In this document: piece after piece, positions 25,329-33,270 of the stretch
How the letters are laid out: each line of letters opens with the position of its first letter
Position numbering within the stretch: the first letter of the stretch is position 1
Assembly (NCBI RefSeq): GCF_017545445.1
Contig: NZ_JAFWOM010000024.1
Location: forward strand, 1-64,000
Reading direction: 5' to 3'
Source of the DNA: Fibrobacter sp.
GTDB lineage: Bacteria > Fibrobacterota > Fibrobacteria > Fibrobacterales > Fibrobacteraceae
Length of the DNA stretch: 64,000 nucleotides
Notes under the pieces: model-generated
Told to the model about the DNA's origin: nothing
What the model saw: the letters and a program-made list of their open reading frames with translations, nothing else
Databases searched by the model: none
Made by a program: the position numbers and the translations under genes

Positions 25329-25352
25329 TAAAAAAGCGGGCCTAAGCCCGCC
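25329..25352 (-). terminator. Terminator of the large GH9 gene
   Basis: GCGGGC/GCCCGC with a TTAG-type loop, followed on the minus strand by TTTTTTACA. It is about 30 nt past the GH9 stop. Confidence 0.8.
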
Positions 25353-25381
25353 GTTATTTGCAAATCCCTAATCCCTATAAC

Positions 25382-28300
25382 CTAATACCTAAATGTTTGT
25401 ATCGCAAGTTGTTTGTTGTTTTGCATGATCCTTGCGACTAGAGTCCCGCGGTGTGGAAGATTTGCGAGGTTTACTTCTGTGCGAGTTCCGTCAAAGGTCT
25501 TTTCCATCAGCTGGTTTCCGAGCAGGTCGAAAAGCTTGAGAGTCTTTGTCCCTTGTGCTGTTGTAAAGGCGAAGAGTCTGTTGCCGTTCAGCTGCATGCG
25601 GGTTTTACTGATGTTTGCGACGTTTGTGATGTTCACGCGGTCGTTGGTGGTCTTGGCTGGGCCGTAACCCCACAAAAGTTTTCCCTTGCTGCGAATGACA
25701 ATGTAGGGATCTTTAGGCGCATCTTGCATGTCGCCTTGGTCCTTGGGCCAGTCCGGGGTTCCTGCATAGGCCGGGGCGTCGTTGTTTGCAGCGTGGCTCG
25801 TAAAGCTCCAGGCTTCGGTGGCCTTGATTTTTGTTGTAGTGCGGAGAGTTTCACATAGCCCGTTGACAGAAACGCCAGAAGATATGCCTACGTCCATTCG
25901 GATTTTTGAGCCAAAGCCGATTTTGCCCACGCTAATCGGTTGTGCCCAGGTGTAAGTCTTTTTGTCTTTGTTGTACGTGTCTTCTACTTTCTGAGGAGCA
26001 TTGGCTCTCATGAAGTTTATGATGTCTCTGTCATTACTGCAAGGCTTGCTGAATCCGATCATGTCATAAGATATGCAAATGTCTTCGTCAATGACGACTC
26101 CGCAGCTGTTAACGTCTTCCTCGGTAGCGTCAAAGTAGATGTATGCAACGACGCTGTCTAGGTCGTCCATTGTGTTGTTATGGATTTGGAGATTGAAAAA
26201 GTCGATATCGCTAAATGTATAGTGGTATGTTGTCGCATAGACTCCTTCCCCTGAATAGATTGCAGAAGAGTCGGATTTGCAGTTGTTGCATTGCTTTTCG
26301 AAGTAATCGTTACCGCCGTTGCTTACAAGGGTGAGTGCAGATAAAAGAGTCGCGGATGCGTCAAGGCAAGTTTCTGAAATGTGGTAATCTTCCCAGCTCT
26401 TGGAGGAAGGAATCCAAGAGTTTGTTTTATCTGGAGTGATACCGCCTAAAAGTCCTCCGACGGGAGGTCTGTATTTATAGCTGAGTCCCGGTGCGTTTTT
26501 CCCTTCGGGGTTTGATGCCCTGTGGTGCGGGTGCGCGTCATTCTTGTCGCCGATGCCATATACAAGCGAAATATCCCACGGGTTCATGCCGAACATGTAG
26601 TTCAGCTGGTTGATGCCAAGCTGGTGCATTACGCTTGTGTTGAATCCGGTGCTAGCCATGCTCGGAAACTTGATGCCTTGCTTTTCGATGTCGGCTGCCA
26701 CATCGGCGTAAGCGAGAACTTCAAAGATGTTGCCTGCTTGGTAGCGGTTGTATGTCCAAGAGGCGTCAGTTTGCATAAAATACCATGTGGGGTCGTAATG
26801 GAGCGTGTTGGAAGTCCATACCATATCGTTTGTCGGTAACGTAATGTATGTCGTGAGATTGCCCACGCTTAAGTCGCCCAAGTTTGCAATCATGTCGGCA
26901 AAGCAGTCTTCGATGGCGTTTATGCGCTCTTCTTCGGTGAGGCCGTATTCGTCTATGGCTTTGGCCTTGTCTGCGAGAATGAGCTTGTACAGAGCATACA
27001 GTGCGTAGGCATGTGCGTTTGCCCAGCTTGTGTTTTTGGCTTTCTTTAGCATGGCTGCATCCGGGCTTGCAAACCAGCCGCCAGCAAAGAGACCAGCCCC
27101 TTCTCTGATGATTTGATCCTGGGTCAAGTCTTTGGCACGAATCATGTCGTCGGCGTAAGTTTTTTTGCCTGTGGCGTAGAGAAGTGCCACCGAGGCAAGA
27201 GCCAGATCGTCATAGAATTCATTGTTCCCGTTGTAGGCGTGGGTGCTGAAGGTCGGGCGCTTGTTGTTTTTGTAGTTCTTGCCTTGGGCAAGAGACTTTG
27301 CGAAGTCGTACATTTTTTCGGCGACCGTCAAGCAGCTGTCTGCAAATTTTGGATTGTAATTCTTGTAATTCTTGGAGAGGATGGCTAGCCCTGCTGCGAT
27401 TTCGCCGGAGATGTTGGCTCCGAGTTCACCGAGGCGAACCGTTCTTGTTGCTGGACCGCCATAGTACATTGCTGCGGTAGAGCTGTCAACAGGAAAATTG
27501 TCCATAACTTCTGGGCGGCTCCAGAAACTGTGTTCAGGACCGAAGTTTCCGATAGAGACTGGCATGTCGTCAATAACGCCCTTGGCAAAATTGTACGCCT
27601 TTAGGAAAAAGTCGGCACCATGTTTTGCTTCGCGCAGCATGTCGGGCACGCCGTCGGTGTTGATGAAATCACCTTGGTTGAAAGCGTAGTGGTCAACGTC
27701 CTTTGAAGGGTTCGTGGCCGCCATCACGGCAAGCGCCATGAAGGCATAAGCTTGTGTTTGGGATTCTTTCAGGTAGTCTCCGCAATCGTACCAGCCACCG
27801 GCAAGAGTTCCTGCCAAGGATGCATCGAATGTTCCGCGGATATCTTCGTTGTCTGTCACGATGGGGCCGCCGCCGTCCTTTAAATGGCTCGGGCCGTGGA
27901 ACCAGGAATCAGAATTGCCGCTACGCTGGATGCCGAGGAACTTGAGCGTCGCGTCTTTTGCCATGGTATAAACGTCGTCGCTTACGATGAACGTGCTAGA
28001 AATTTCGTTGCCAACTTTGATGCGTAGGCGCTTGTCCGTGGGGACGCTTTGCGGAATGCTGCCCACAAAAATATTGCCGGAAGGTCCTGTTATTTCGACC
28101 TTGTAGCGTTCTTGATCGGTTGTGGATGTGTTTGTGCCCGCAATGATTGTCCAGTCGCTGGATGTCGTAGCTTCGCTTGGTTTGAATGAACCTGTCACCT
28201 TGGGGCTGAGCGACTTGCCATAAGCATCGACGACTTCGAATTCTGTCGCTTCGTTTCCTATAAAGTAAAATTGCCGTTCCTTGTCGCTTTTAAGATAGCC

Positions 28301-28600
28301 CACTTGGTTTATGCGCAATGGCGAAATTTTGGTGTTTATTGCGTCGAGGTAGGCTTGGTCCAAGGTGTCGGGCATGAGTTCGCCGGCCTTGAAGCTTGCG
28401 GGTGTCGCTGCTTTGGGGAGCATCCCTGTTTTCTTGGTGACTGTTGTGTCGAACTTGTCGAAAACTTTTGCATCCCAATTTAAAGGCCATGTGGGGCGGA
28501 TTAAGTCATAAGGGGTACTGGCCGCGAATGCTGCAGATGTTGAAAGTGCCGCTAAAGTAAAAATGGCCGTAAATGTTGTTGTATTTTTGGGGTGAGTCAT
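25382..28600 (-). CDS. Large secreted GH9 cellulase with C-terminal accessory domain and sorting-like tail
   Basis: AGGAGGAAAG before the ATG gives a 1072-residue protein with a signal peptide ending near STSAAFA. An Ig-like module (LRINQVGYLKSDKERQFYFI) lies at about 95-190. The GH9 barrel (about 210-765) has GGWYDCGDYLKES with the Asp pair, the His region DAHPHHRASNPEG near 690 and the Glu region WEDYHISETCLD near 735. Residues 790-960 form a beta-rich domain with several Cys, probably binding carbohydrate, not assigned. Residues 1010-1072 (LQLNG-like strand, LFDLLGNQLMEKTFDG, ending QLAIQTFRY) resemble a type IX secretion sorting tail. Surface cellulase on crystalline substrate is inferred. 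Confidence 0.92.
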   Translation of the reverse strand: MTHPKNTTTFTAIFTLAALSTSAAFAASTPYDLIRPTWPLNWDAKVFDKFDTTVTKKTGMLPKAATPASFKAGELMPDTLDQAYLDAINTKISPLRINQVGYLKSDKERQFYFIGNEATEFEVVDAYGKSLSPKVTGSFKPSEATTSSDWTIIAGTNTSTTDQERYKVEITGPSGNIFVGSIPQSVPTDKRLRIKVGNEISSTFIVSDDVYTMAKDATLKFLGIQRSGNSDSWFHGPSHLKDGGGPIVTDNEDIRGTFDASLAGTLAGGWYDCGDYLKESQTQAYAFMALAVMAATNPSKDVDHYAFNQGDFINTDGVPDMLREAKHGADFFLKAYNFAKGVIDDMPVSIGNFGPEHSFWSRPEVMDNFPVDSSTAAMYYGGPATRTVRLGELGANISGEIAAGLAILSKNYKNYNPKFADSCLTVAEKMYDFAKSLAQGKNYKNNKRPTFSTHAYNGNNEFYDDLALASVALLYATGKKTYADDMIRAKDLTQDQIIREGAGLFAGGWFASPDAAMLKKAKNTSWANAHAYALYALYKLILADKAKAIDEYGLTEEERINAIEDCFADMIANLGDLSVGNLTTYITLPTNDMVWTSNTLHYDPTWYFMQTDASWTYNRYQAGNIFEVLAYADVAADIEKQGIKFPSMASTGFNTSVMHQLGINQLNYMFGMNPWDISLVYGIGDKNDAHPHHRASNPEGKNAPGLSYKYRPPVGGLLGGITPDKTNSWIPSSKSWEDYHISETCLDASATLLSALTLVSNGGNDYFEKQCNNCKSDSSAIYSGEGVYATTYHYTFSDIDFFNLQIHNNTMDDLDSVVAYIYFDATEEDVNSCGVVIDEDICISYDMIGFSKPCSNDRDIINFMRANAPQKVEDTYNKDKKTYTWAQPISVGKIGFGSKIRMDVGISSGVSVNGLCETLRTTTKIKATEAWSFTSHAANNDAPAYAGTPDWPKDQGDMQDAPKDPYIVIRSKGKLLWGYGPAKTTNDRVNITNVANISKTRMQLNGNRLFAFTTAQGTKTLKLFDLLGNQLMEKTFDGTRTEVNLANLPHRGTLVARIMQNNKQLAIQTFRY

Positions 28601-28634
28601 CTTTCCTCCTATTTTACGCTAAATGAAAATACAA

Positions 28635-28655
28635 AAAATCCCGCTTGCGCGGGAT
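28635..28655 (-). terminator. Terminator of the MacB-like operon
   Basis: A perfect ATCCCGC/GCGGGAT stem with a 4-nt loop, followed by TTTTTTG on the minus strand. It lies about 80 nt past the permease stop. Confidence 0.75.
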
Positions 28656-28736
28656 GATGAAAAATTGTTGAAGCTTAAAATTTATTTGATACTCTATTCC
28701 CCTAATCCCTAAAACCTAATACCTACAACCTATACC

Positions 28737-29942
28737 CTATTCAAATCTCAACGCTTCAATCGGGTCGAGGCGGCTCGCCTTGCGGGCGGGATACCATCCG
28801 AAGAATACGCCGGTGGCAAAGCACACGCCAAAGCTTACGAAGATGCTCGTGACCGATATGCTCATGGGCCAGTTCATGACGTTTTTGACGATTTCAGAAG
28901 CGGCGATGCCAAGGCCGATGCCGATGGCGCCACCGAGCAAGCTGATAATGATGGATTCGAACAAAAACTGCAAGAGGATGTCTTTGCCGCGTGCGCCGAT
29001 TGCCATACGCAGGCCGATTTCCTTGGTGCGTTCGGTCACGGAGACGTACATAATGTTCATGATGCCGATGCCGCCGACGAATAAGCTAATTCCTGCAATG
29101 GCGGTAAGCACGAGCGAAAGCATGTCGGACGTGCTTGTGACGGTCTTGATCATTTCTTCTTGCGTAAAGACGCGGAAGGGGTCGGTGGGTTTGGTCCAGC
29201 TGCGGCGTTCTTTCAAGATTCCCATGATTTCTTCGGTCGCTTTTTCGGCATAGCCTTCGCCGATGGAGTTCGCGTAAATTTGCCTGATATTCGTGGTCGA
29301 AGAAAATCGCCTCATCACGGTCTGGTACGGCGTGAAGATGACATCGTCCTGATCTTGTCCGAAATCGCCGGAACCTTTAGCTTTGAGAGTGCCGATAACT
29401 TTCAGTGGAATGCTCTTGTAGCGGATCGTCTTGCCGATGGGGTTCTCGCCAGCGAAGAGGTTCTTTATGACGGTTTGCCCGATGACGCAGACTTTTGCCA
29501 TGCGGTCTGCTTCGTCGTCAAACATGACGCCTTCTGCGATTTCGTAATTGCGGATTTTGAGGTAGTCTGCGGAAACGCCAGAAAGTGTGGTGGGCGAGTT
29601 GTTGTTCCCGACGATGGCCTGGCCGCCGACCGAGACCATGGGGGAGACTCCGTCGATATAGGTCGCTTTTTCGCGCAGCTCGATGACATCTTCTTCTTCG
29701 AGCATTTCGGAAGATTCCGATTGCACGCCGCCGCGCCTACTTTGGTTGGGCATGATGGTGATGGCGTTTGTGCCCATCGCGGTCATTTGTTCCTTGATGG
29801 ATTTTTTAGAACCTTCGCCCATGGCGACCATGGTGATGACGGCGGCGACACCGATGACGATGCCGAGCACCGAGAGGAATGTGCGCATGCGGTTGCGTAA
29901 CAGCGCACGGATAGCGATTTTGACTAAAGTAAATGGATTCAT
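28737..29942 (-). CDS. MacB-type ABC transporter permease
   Basis: A 401-residue FtsX/MacB permease. There is an N-terminal membrane helix (RTFLSVLGIVIGVAAVITMV), then a periplasmic MacB_PCD domain (residues 45-270, with GTNAITIMPNQSRRGGVQSE). Three C-terminal helices follow (LVLTAIAGISLFVGGIGIMN, IGLRMAIGARGKDILLQFLF, SIFVSFGVCFATGVFFGWYP) and it ends in the family signature PARKASRLDPIEALRFE. It works with the ATPase encoded at 30136-30900 to push substrates (peptides, lipoproteins or drugs) from the periplasm. No adaptor gene is next to it. The two genes are separated by a 193-nt repeat array. No clear ribosome site precedes the ATG. Confidence 0.92.
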   Translation of the reverse strand: MNPFTLVKIAIRALLRNRMRTFLSVLGIVIGVAAVITMVAMGEGSKKSIKEQMTAMGTNAITIMPNQSRRGGVQSESSEMLEEEDVIELREKATYIDGVSPMVSVGGQAIVGNNNSPTTLSGVSADYLKIRNYEIAEGVMFDDEADRMAKVCVIGQTVIKNLFAGENPIGKTIRYKSIPLKVIGTLKAKGSGDFGQDQDDVIFTPYQTVMRRFSSTTNIRQIYANSIGEGYAEKATEEIMGILKERRSWTKPTDPFRVFTQEEMIKTVTSTSDMLSLVLTAIAGISLFVGGIGIMNIMYVSVTERTKEIGLRMAIGARGKDILLQFLFESIIISLLGGAIGIGLGIAASEIVKNVMNWPMSISVTSIFVSFGVCFATGVFFGWYPARKASRLDPIEALRFE

Positions 29943-30135
29943 AGCTTTTAGTAGGAAGTTGGAAGTAGGCGGTAGGAAGTTAGAAGTAGGTGGGGCATAG
30001 TGGTTGGTGGTTGGTGGTTAGTGGTTAGTGGTTAGGAATGTGTTAGGGAACGTTTTAATTACAATTCCTGTTTACTAACCACTGCTTACTAATCACTAAA
30101 TTCATTCCTGTTTACTGCATACTGTTTACTAACCA
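29943..30135. repeat. Inverted and tandem TAACCAC/TTAGTGG arrays inside the ABC operon
   Basis: One half (29945-30040) reads AGTAGGAAGT units followed by GGTTGGTGGTTAGTGGTTAG. The other half (30065-30135) reads the complement type (TTACTAACCACTGCTTACT, TAATCACTAA, then TTTACTAACCACTA). The two halves could fold into a long imperfect hairpin between the ATPase and permease genes. Confidence 0.8.
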
Positions 30136-30900
30136 CTACTCGTCCTCCTCAAACGTTTCCGGGGGTGGCAGTGCTTCAAACGCTTCTTTTGCGTCTTGCA
30201 CGTTTTCGTTGATGACATCCTTTTTTACGAGTCCATCCCTGAGGGTGATGGTACGGCTCGAAAATGTGGCGATGTCCGGCTCGTGGGTGACGAACGCGAT
30301 GGTCTTGCCTTGGCGGTGCAGCTCCTGGAAAATCATCATGATTTCGTAGCTTGTTCGCGTGTCGAGGTTGCCGGTGGCTTCGTCGGCGAGGATGATGACC
30401 GGGTCGTTGACCAAAGCACGAGCTATAGCGACTCGCTGTTGCTGTCCGCCCGAAAGCTGGTTCGGCAAGTGGTTCATGCGGCTTTCGAGTCCGACTCTCT
30501 TGAGGGCTTCGATTGCCCGGTGGTGGCGTTCTGCTGCCGATATCGCGGGGTTATATAATAATGGGAGTTCTACGTTCTCGATGGCGGTCGTGCGGTTGAG
30601 TAGGTTGTAGCTCTGGAACACAAATCCGATTTTTTGACTACGGATTTTAGCAAGGGCGTCGCGTTTGAGTTTCTCGGTATGTTCTCCATCTAATATATAG
30701 TGTCCTGAAGTCGGGCGGTCCATGCACCCTAGAATGTTCAGCATGGTGGATTTACCAGACCCCGAGGTTCCCATGATGGTGACGAACTCTCCTTTATAAA
30801 TGTCGTAGCTTACACCGCGCAAAGCATGTACGGTTTCTGTTCCCATTTTGAAATCGCGCCGCAAATTTTGAATAGAAAGGATGGGTGATTCTGTTTGCAT
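30136..30900 (-). CDS. MacB/LolD-type ABC transporter ATPase
   Basis: A 254-residue ATPase with Walker [17 protein letters not shown]-loop [11 protein letters not shown], signature [15 protein letters not shown], Walker [14 protein letters not shown] and switch His VTHEPD. It belongs to the LolD/MacB/FtsE branch, as shown by [15 protein letters not shown] 30-residue C-terminal acidic tail ([15 protein letters not shown]) is not part of the core. It energises the permease at 28737-29942, which follows in the same direction. AAGGTCTTT precedes the ATG. Confidence 0.93.
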   Translation of the reverse strand: MQTESPILSIQNLRRDFKMGTETVHALRGVSYDIYKGEFVTIMGTSGSGKSTMLNILGCMDRPTSGHYILDGEHTEKLKRDALAKIRSQKIGFVFQSYNLLNRTTAIENVELPLLYNPAISAAERHHRAIEALKRVGLESRMNHLPNQLSGGQQQRVAIARALVNDPVIILADEATGNLDTRTSYEIMMIFQELHRQGKTIAFVTHEPDIATFSSRTITLRDGLVKKDVINENVQDAKEAFEALPPPETFEEDE

Positions 30901-31127
30901 AAAGACCTTTTTTTTCTTGCCTGTTTAGATGCTCTAACCCGTTGATTACGTTGCTTTTACATCGGAAGTGAGTGAATTTTTGTTTATCTACGGGCTGTAT
31001 GTGCTGAAAAACATTGTTTTTTTATTTGATTGTTATGTTACTATGCATAAACAATAATTTTTTTTTTTATTTTATATTCCGATTTGGACTACCTTTGGTG
31101 GTTGGTTCTGTGTCCTTGGAGCTTTTA

Positions 31128-33251
31128 ATGAACGAGATTACACCTCAAAATATATCGAAGCCGTCATCAGATGATGACGAAATCGATATTATTGAAATTT
31201 TGGTGTATTTGAAAAGCAGGTGGAAATTCTTGCTCGTTTTCTTGTTCCTGGGAATTGCTTTCGGCGGACTTGCTTCTAAGTGGATTCGTCCCTCGTTCAG
31301 AAGCAATATACTTCTTCAAGTAAATATAAAGGGGAATAAGCAGGGGCTCGCTCTTGGTGAAATGGGTGCTCTTTTGGATATATCTACCCCGTCCGCTGCT
31401 GAAATGGAACTTATTAAAAGTCGCGTCGTTCTGGATCAGGTGGTTAAGGATGAAAAACTCTGCTATTCCGCTATTCCGATGGACAAGATGGACCGCCTCA
31501 TGCAGCGTGAAGGTCGCATGGATATTGAACTTTTGCATATTCCGCAAGCGTTCAAGGAAAGTAACGGCAAGCTTATTGCTCGTGTGACTGCTGATTCCAG
31601 TGCGTACGAAGTGCTTGAACAAGGGGGCGAGGTCTTGCTTTCCGGTACGGTGGGGGAAACTTACCGTAAGTCGTTTGCTGGTGATACGTTAGTGATTTGC
31701 GTCAATGCCTTGTCTGCGGTTGCTGGTCAGACGTTCTTGCTTTCTGAGGTTCATCCGTTAGAGGCGGCTGACGCTTTGCTCAGGGCGTTGAGCATTTTCG
31801 AAGAAGGTAAGAATTCGGGCATCATCAGAGTGTCTCTTGAAAATCGCTATGCGGATAGAGTTGCCTCCATTCTGAACACTATCGCGAATACGTACTTGAA
31901 ACAAAATATCGAGATGCGTAGCGCCGAAGCGAAGAAAACTCTCATGTTCCTCGAAGAACAATTGCCGGGTGTCAAGGCGAAGCTCGATTCCGCCGAGCAG
32001 AAGCTTACGGCGTTCCGCCATGACAAGGGCACGATCGACCTTACGGGTGAAACTCGTCTGCATCTTGAAAAAGACGTGACGCTCCAGCAGCGTATGCTTG
32101 AACTCGAACAGAAAAAGCAGGAAGCCTTGCGCTTGTTCCGTGCCGAACATCCGACCGTCCGTACCATTGAAGAACAGCAGGCTAAACTCCGTCAGGAACT
32201 GGCCAAGCAGCAGCGTTCTGCTGCAAGTCTTCCGGTTGTACAACAGGAAGTTCTTTCGCTTCAGGAAGAAGTCGAGGTGAACAACAGACTTTACACGAAC
32301 CTGTTGAATAACATCCAACAGCTACACGTGGTTCAGGCTGGCGAGGTCGGAAATGTGCGCATTGTAGATGTTGCTTACGTGCCGATAAAGCCGAGCAAGC
32401 CGAATCGTAAGTTGATATTCCTTGGTGTTGTGTTTGGCTTTTTACTTTTAGGTTGCTCTATTGTTTATGTGCGTCGCGTTCTTTCGAACGGTGTTGTTAG
32501 CAGCAGTGAAGTAGAACAGGCTACGGGAGTCGGAGTTTACGGAAAACTTCCAATGCTTGATGGCAAAACTCAGAATGATGTGACCAAGCCGAGCGTCGTT
32601 GTTAAGCCTGACGATCCTTTTGCCGAAGGCATTCGTGCACTCCGTACCGCACTTGAATTTTCTGTTTTTTCTGACGGCAAGAAGGTTCTTTTGGTTTCCG
32701 GCCTTGTGGAAGGTGTTGGAAAATCGTTCGTTTCGACGAACCTTGCTGCATCTTTTGCCATGTCCGGCAAGAGGGTTTTGCTGGTCGATATGGACCTTCG
32801 ACGTGGGCATTTGTTCAAGCATAGCCAGAAAGGCCTGTGTGAAATGCTTAAAAATGGCTCTTTTGGTGACGAGTTCGTTGTCAATGTGATGGATAATTTC
32901 TACGTTCTAGGGGCAGGAGCTCGAGTCGTGAACCCGGGCAGTCTTTTGAACAGTTCTAGATTTAGCGCTTTCCTTGATTCGTTCAGGGATAAGTATGATT
33001 TGATTGTTCTGGATACTCCGCCGGTATTCCAGTGCAGTGACGCATTGCTTGTCGAAAAGCATGCGGATTATCTGTTGTGTGTTTTGAAGCATGCAGCGCA
33101 TACCATTGAAAGCATCCAAGATGCCTTGAATACTTTTGACCGCAGCACGGAAACTCCTTTACCGAAGGCCTTTGTCTTCAATAAGTGTGAACGTCATGCG
33201 GGATACGGCTATGGTAGTTACGGCTACTATGGCAATCACAAGAATTATTAA
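31128..33251 (+). CDS. Wzc-like polysaccharide co-polymerase and bacterial tyrosine kinase
   Basis: The ATG at 31128 after TTGGAGC is preferred to an upstream frame with no family match. The 707-residue protein has a Wzz domain (residues 20-440) with a first membrane helix (FLLVFLFLGIAFGGLA) and a long coiled periplasmic part (EEQLPGVKAKLDSAEQKL). The second helix is FLGVVFGFLLLGCSIVYV. The BY-kinase domain has Walker A LVEGVGKSF near 530, Walker A' LLVDMDLRRG near 555 and Walker B LIVLDTPP near 625. A C-terminal Tyr cluster (GYGYGSYGYYGN) is the site of autophosphorylation. It controls chain length or export of exopolysaccharide. No wza or wzx genes are near; an OmpA gene follows after 19 nt. 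Confidence 0.93.
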   Translation: MNEITPQNISKPSSDDDEIDIIEILVYLKSRWKFLLVFLFLGIAFGGLASKWIRPSFRSNILLQVNIKGNKQGLALGEMGALLDISTPSAAEMELIKSRVVLDQVVKDEKLCYSAIPMDKMDRLMQREGRMDIELLHIPQAFKESNGKLIARVTADSSAYEVLEQGGEVLLSGTVGETYRKSFAGDTLVICVNALSAVAGQTFLLSEVHPLEAADALLRALSIFEEGKNSGIIRVSLENRYADRVASILNTIANTYLKQNIEMRSAEAKKTLMFLEEQLPGVKAKLDSAEQKLTAFRHDKGTIDLTGETRLHLEKDVTLQQRMLELEQKKQEALRLFRAEHPTVRTIEEQQAKLRQELAKQQRSAASLPVVQQEVLSLQEEVEVNNRLYTNLLNNIQQLHVVQAGEVGNVRIVDVAYVPIKPSKPNRKLIFLGVVFGFLLLGCSIVYVRRVLSNGVVSSSEVEQATGVGVYGKLPMLDGKTQNDVTKPSVVVKPDDPFAEGIRALRTALEFSVFSDGKKVLLVSGLVEGVGKSFVSTNLAASFAMSGKRVLLVDMDLRRGHLFKHSQKGLCEMLKNGSFGDEFVVNVMDNFYVLGAGARVVNPGSLLNSSRFSAFLDSFRDKYDLIVLDTPPVFQCSDALLVEKHADYLLCVLKHAAHTIESIQDALNTFDRSTETPLPKAFVFNKCERHAGYGYGSYGYYGNHKNY

Positions 33252-33270
33252 CCAATAACAAGGAGAATAG

